Assembly (NCBI GenBank): GCA_964369965.1
Contig: CAYJGF010000002.1
Location: forward strand, 1 to 64,000
Direction: 5' to 3'
Origin: CAYJBH01 sp964369965
Lineage (GTDB): Bacteria; Bacillota; Clostridia; Oscillospirales; Ruminococcaceae
Length of the DNA stretch: 64,000 nucleotides
This document shows positions 60,926 through 64,000 of the stretch, piece after piece. Under the pieces are notes generated by a model. The model made no database searches. It saw nothing but the letters and a program-made list of their open reading frames with translations, and was not told where the DNA came from. Made by a program: the position numbers and the translations under genes. Within the stretch, counting starts at the first letter, position 1, and each line of letters begins with the position of its first letter.

Positions 60926-62947
60926 ATGTTTTTAGATAAACTTATAAAAAAATCCGCGGCATACGTCTGTCGATATGCCGAGCAGATAGGGAAAAGCTCG
61001 GCGATTGATCTGGTGGAATCTATGCTCGGTTATAGACCTACATACGATATGATTGAGCAGGTCGACGGGGTGCTGTTACAGCTAAATGAGGACGACGATC
61101 TTTACGACGATTATATGCGCCACAGCGTCATAGCTTTGCGCAACGGTCTGTCGGAGTTCGGCAGGGCGGTATGTGAGTTTGCGCTGTTTTTCGCGCTCTA
61201 TCCTGAGGTTCTGCGCGCCATCGGCAACGCGCGCACCACGCTCACGGTGGAAAATGCACTCAAATTCCTTGACATACAACGCAATGTCACCGACGATTAT
61301 CTCGGCTATCTTGAACAGTATGAGCGCTTGACTCGACTGCTTATCACCGACCCGCGTGAAAAAAACTTCCCCTTTTTCAAACGTGGTCTTTCGATGGACG
61401 CGCGCTATGTCGACCTCATCTGCGCCGGTGTTGACACCAAAAAAGGTGGTGGCATCTACCGCCTTTCTACCGATGTTGAGATTAAGCGTCAGGGCGACGT
61501 CCACTCCGCTTTTATTGAGCAGATGGAGGAGGCATTGTCCGCTCCGAACGGTTTTTTTCACCTCATAGGGCAGGATAATGAGGAAATGCTGTACATAGTC
61601 ACCCTCGCAGGGCTTAAAAATGAGCTGGACTTTCTCACGGTAGATTTTGACCGACTTTATAAAGAATACACTAAGGATGAGGCCGTTCTATGGTCGGTGA
61701 AAAGGGAGCTGATTTTCAATGAGGTCGCCCTTGTCATACACAATATTACCGCCCCCGTAGAGGAGGATGAGGAGCGCGCCGCGTTTTGTTTAAAAACGGT
61801 AAAGGAGTTCAGCCGTCTATACGGCGCTCCCATCTGCCTTATCAGCGACAAAACGGTCAGTCTGACCCCTTATATCGAACGGGTGTTAACTGTTTTAAAT
61901 CTGCCGGACTACTCGCGCAGTGAGAGAATAGAGCTTTTTTCCTACTATGCAAAGCGTGCCGGTGTTGAAAAGGATATAGACTGCACCGACCTTGCGAGCA
62001 AATACAAGTTAAGCCGTGAGCAGACCAAAAAGGCGATAGCGATAATTGCCGCCTCAAAAGACAGGGGCGAGCGTTTTATCGCCGAGGCATGCAACTGCGT
62101 TATCCCCTCACCTCGTCAGGGCAATATAACCAAGATAAACGCGACCTACACCCTCGACCAGCTCAAACTGCACCCCCGTCAACGCACCGCAATCGAGAAT
62201 ATTATCGATCATGTGCGCTATCGCTATAAGGTGTATGACGGTTGGGGGATGGAGAAAAAGTATGCCTACGGCAAAAATGTCGCGGCACTGCTGGTCGGCC
62301 CCCCCGGCACCGGCAAGACGATGGCGGTGCACGTCATGAGCAATATGTTAAACCTGCCGTTATATTCCATCAACCTATCGCAGGTGGTGGATAAGTATAT
62401 AGGTGAGACGGAAAAACGTCTGGAGGAGATTTTTGAGACGGCGGAGAAGAGCAACGTCATCCTCTTTTTTGACGAGGCGGACTCCATCTTCGGCAAACGC
62501 GGTGAGGTGAACGACTCCAAAGACCGCTATGCGAACACCGAGGTGTCCTATATACTACAACGCCTTGAACAGTATGAGGGGATTGTCATTCTCGCCACCA
62601 ACCTTAAAAAGAATATCGACGATGCGTTTATGCGCCGTATGCGATATATTGTGGAATTTCCACAGCCCACGCAGGAGTTGCGCCTTGAAATTTGGCGCTC
62701 CGTTTTTGCGCCGGAGGTGCCGCTTGGCAACGTCGACCTCGAATTCCTTGCCGAGCAGTTTGAGCTAACCGGCGGTTCCATCAAGAACATTGCGCTCAAT
62801 GCGACATTCCTTGCCGCGTCGGATAACCGACCGGTCGGGATAAAGGATATACTGCTCAGCATTCGCAACGAGAATTCAAAACTGGGGAAAACGATGCTAC
62901 TGCACGATTTTGATAAATACGCGGTATTGATGGCGGATGTGATATAA
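60926..62947 (+). CDS. Second AAA+ ATPase of the CIS region
   Basis: A 673-residue AAA+ protein with a long N-terminal region (~1-400, mostly helical, no second P-loop). The C-terminal module has Walker A GPPGTGKT (458-465), Walker B ILFFDEAD (512-519), sensor block LATN and arginine finger MRRMR (~570). The C-terminal small domain runs to 640. It closely resembles the module at 21889 (KYIGET and FFDEAD blocks in the same order) but its N-terminus is unrelated. It could be specialised for a different step, such as disassembly or anchoring. It starts its own operon. Confidence 0.88.
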   Translation: MFLDKLIKKSAAYVCRYAEQIGKSSAIDLVESMLGYRPTYDMIEQVDGVLLQLNEDDDLYDDYMRHSVIALRNGLSEFGRAVCEFALFFALYPEVLRAIGNARTTLTVENALKFLDIQRNVTDDYLGYLEQYERLTRLLITDPREKNFPFFKRGLSMDARYVDLICAGVDTKKGGGIYRLSTDVEIKRQGDVHSAFIEQMEEALSAPNGFFHLIGQDNEEMLYIVTLAGLKNELDFLTVDFDRLYKEYTKDEAVLWSVKRELIFNEVALVIHNITAPVEEDEERAAFCLKTVKEFSRLYGAPICLISDKTVSLTPYIERVLTVLNLPDYSRSERIELFSYYAKRAGVEKDIDCTDLASKYKLSREQTKKAIAIIAASKDRGERFIAEACNCVIPSPRQGNITKINATYTLDQLKLHPRQRTAIENIIDHVRYRYKVYDGWGMEKKYAYGKNVAALLVGPPGTGKTMAVHVMSNMLNLPLYSINLSQVVDKYIGETEKRLEEIFETAEKSNVILFFDEADSIFGKRGEVNDSKDRYANTEVSYILQRLEQYEGIVILATNLKKNIDDAFMRRMRYIVEFPQPTQELRLEIWRSVFAPEVPLGNVDLEFLAEQFELTGGSIKNIALNATFLAASDNRPVGIKDILLSIRNENSKLGKTMLLHDFDKYAVLMADVI

Positions 62948-62965
62948 TTATAATAAGGAGTGGAC

Positions 62966-64000
62966 ATGATAACCAAACTGCTGTTCGGTAAAAAGAACAA
63001 GGGTAAAGGTAAAAATAAGAAGAAAAAAGTCACCCCTAAAAAGGTGACCGAGTCTAAAACTCTGCCGATAAAAAACACAAATGAGGGGGAGAGTGTCGAC
63101 CTTTTAAAAAAGGACGGCGAGACGGGCGAGGATTTAGTGCCGGAACTGTCAGAAAAGGAACTACTGTTCATAGCGAGAGCCGAAAAACTAAAAGAGCGCC
63201 GCAAAGGTGCAAAGGACGGCGGCAACGAGCAGATACAAAAACTTATCGACGGGGCTTTGATAAAGCGCAATATAGCCAAGGCGCAGCTTGATCGCATGAC
63301 CATGAAGTCCGGCATAATGTCCGCCAAAAGCGCGAGGAAGCAAAAACAGGCGGAAATTGACAAGATGGACGAGGGGATAAACCGCCTTTTGGATATATCC
63401 GCCTCGATTATGAATAAGGATAAGAATAAGCTCAGCGACGGTAATATCACCCGTCTGCTATCGCTCGCAACCTCGTTTAGCAGCGTTAAAAAGAACAAAG
63501 GCGCTATCGACGAGATTATTGACCGTGCCCTCATGAAAGAATTGGAAATACAAGGGGGTAAAAACCTACCGGATGATGAGGCGAAGGAGGAGCTGAAAAA
63601 GCTCAAAGAGGAGAACAAAGACCCTGTTGAAAGGGAACCGCTCGAGGAGCTGGAGACCTCGATACTTAAAAAGTTGAGCGAGTTTGACGGCGACCCGAGC
63701 GTCGCACCGCTCATAGCGGAGCGCAACAGGATGCAGCGCGAGCACGACCAAATGAAGTATGTCGGCTATACCTACCACAAGCGCAAAGACATGTTGGAGA
63801 AGATCGCCAAGATGGAAAAACGTGTCGAGGCGGCACGGCAGGAGGCTTTTATATTAAAATATGCGTTCCCCGATGTCAAGGAGGGGGAGGTCAACGAGGA
63901 TAGGGATAAACACGTCGCCGAGCTGTCGCGCATAACCGACTATCACAAACGCAAGGACGACGAGGTCAAGCAAAAAGCGGAGAATAAAAAGCTAAAGGAA
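62966..64000 (+). CDS. Lysine/glutamate-rich coiled-coil protein (runs off window)
   Basis: The frame is open from ATG 62966 (AAGGAG six bases upstream) to the window end, 345 codons with no stop. The N-terminus is strongly basic (FGKKNKGKGKNKKKK). The rest is charged with heptad-like helices (KLIDGALIKRNIAKAQLDRM; KIAKMEKRVEAARQEAFILK). No enzyme motif is visible. It follows the second AAA+ gene by 18 bases and could be its substrate adaptor or a structural partner of the CIS. The family is not recognised. Confidence 0.8.
   Translation, partial: MITKLLFGKKNKGKGKNKKKKVTPKKVTESKTLPIKNTNEGESVDLLKKDGETGEDLVPELSEKELLFIARAEKLKERRKGAKDGGNEQIQKLIDGALIKRNIAKAQLDRMTMKSGIMSAKSARKQKQAEIDKMDEGINRLLDISASIMNKDKNKLSDGNITRLLSLATSFSSVKKNKGAIDEIIDRALMKELEIQGGKNLPDDEAKEELKKLKEENKDPVEREPLEELETSILKKLSEFDGDPSVAPLIAERNRMQREHDQMKYVGYTYHKRKDMLEKIAKMEKRVEAARQEAFILKYAFPDVKEGEVNEDRDKHVAELSRITDYHKRKDDEVKQKAENKKLKE

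Noticed and set aside
62548..63726. Long minus-strand reading frame (392 codons)
   Set aside because: It is antisense to the second AAA+ gene and the lysine-rich coiled-coil gene. Its Ser/Phe/Leu-rich translation is what a lysine/glutamate-rich gene gives on the opposite strand, and it has no ribosome site.
1..64000. CRISPR array or insertion sequence
   Set aside because: No series of regularly spaced repeats and no transposase gene was seen; the only mobile-type gene is the serine recombinase.

Overview
The window looks like a chromosomal segment of an anaerobic, spore-forming Clostridia-type Bacillota (Firmicutes). Supporting signs are a recognisable spoIVA fragment, Shine-Dalgarno-led genes with many TTG/GTG starts, an iron-only-hydrogenase-like sensor, and Gram-positive-type surface proteins. 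Base composition changes along the window: about the first 7 kb is clearly AT-rich, while the region from about 21 kb onward is much richer in G+C. No ribosomal RNA and no CRISPR array was seen; there is one tRNA, tRNA-Pro(CGG).

Layout. (1) 1-3454, minus strand: a surface-polysaccharide operon with UDP-glucose dehydrogenase (partial), a family-4 glycosyltransferase, a sugar N-formyltransferase and a sugar aminotransferase. (2) 3875-6429, plus: an MBOAT acyltransferase and an AlgX/AlgJ-like partner, a typical O-acetylation pair. (3) 6518-9565: an oxidoreductase remnant, a candidate small RNA, a small SHOCT-like protein, and a large serine recombinase whose 3' end abuts the last ~95 codons of spoIVA. 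This is the geometry of a skin-like element interrupting a sporulation gene. (4) 9806-20904, minus: a large SGNH-hydrolase surface protein, tRNA-Pro, a hydrogenase-like/GGDEF sensor, a URO-D family protein, a LuxR-type regulator and a two-component system.

(5) 21034-54426, plus: a contractile injection system (CIS) related to the Afp/PVC family. It has an AAA+ ATPase, cap protein (DUF4255), PAAR-like tip, sheath, two tube proteins, a tail-chaperone-like gene, a tape-measure candidate, LysM-type hub, gpD-like hub, gpV-like spike, gp25, two gpJ-like baseplate proteins and gpI. It is interleaved with genes foreign to classical Afp/PVC loci: a ~2,300-residue secreted repeat protein, a membrane protein that may be a pseudokinase, a HAMP receptor with a degenerate nucleotide-cyclase domain, and a membrane-anchored MORN-repeat protein. 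(6) 54551-60828: two dynamin-like GTPases and a membrane-anchored surface protein, behind their own promoter. (7) 60926-end: a second AAA+ ATPase and a lysine-rich coiled-coil protein that runs off the window.

The AAA+ operon at 60.9 kb and the CIS operon at 21.0 kb share an unusual promoter block (CTAT-N3-AAAGTACAG, 17-bp spacer, TATnAT), suggesting they are switched on together; the divergent two-component system is the obvious candidate regulator. I infer a membrane-associated or envelope-responsive CIS, in which receptor-like proteins sense the envelope and the dynamin pair may remodel membrane. No tail fibre and no recognisable toxin was found. Other points of interest are a candidate programmed -1 frameshift in the tail-chaperone gene and a pair of 95%-identical repeats that could delete the esterase domain of the 9.8-13.1 kb surface protein in frame.
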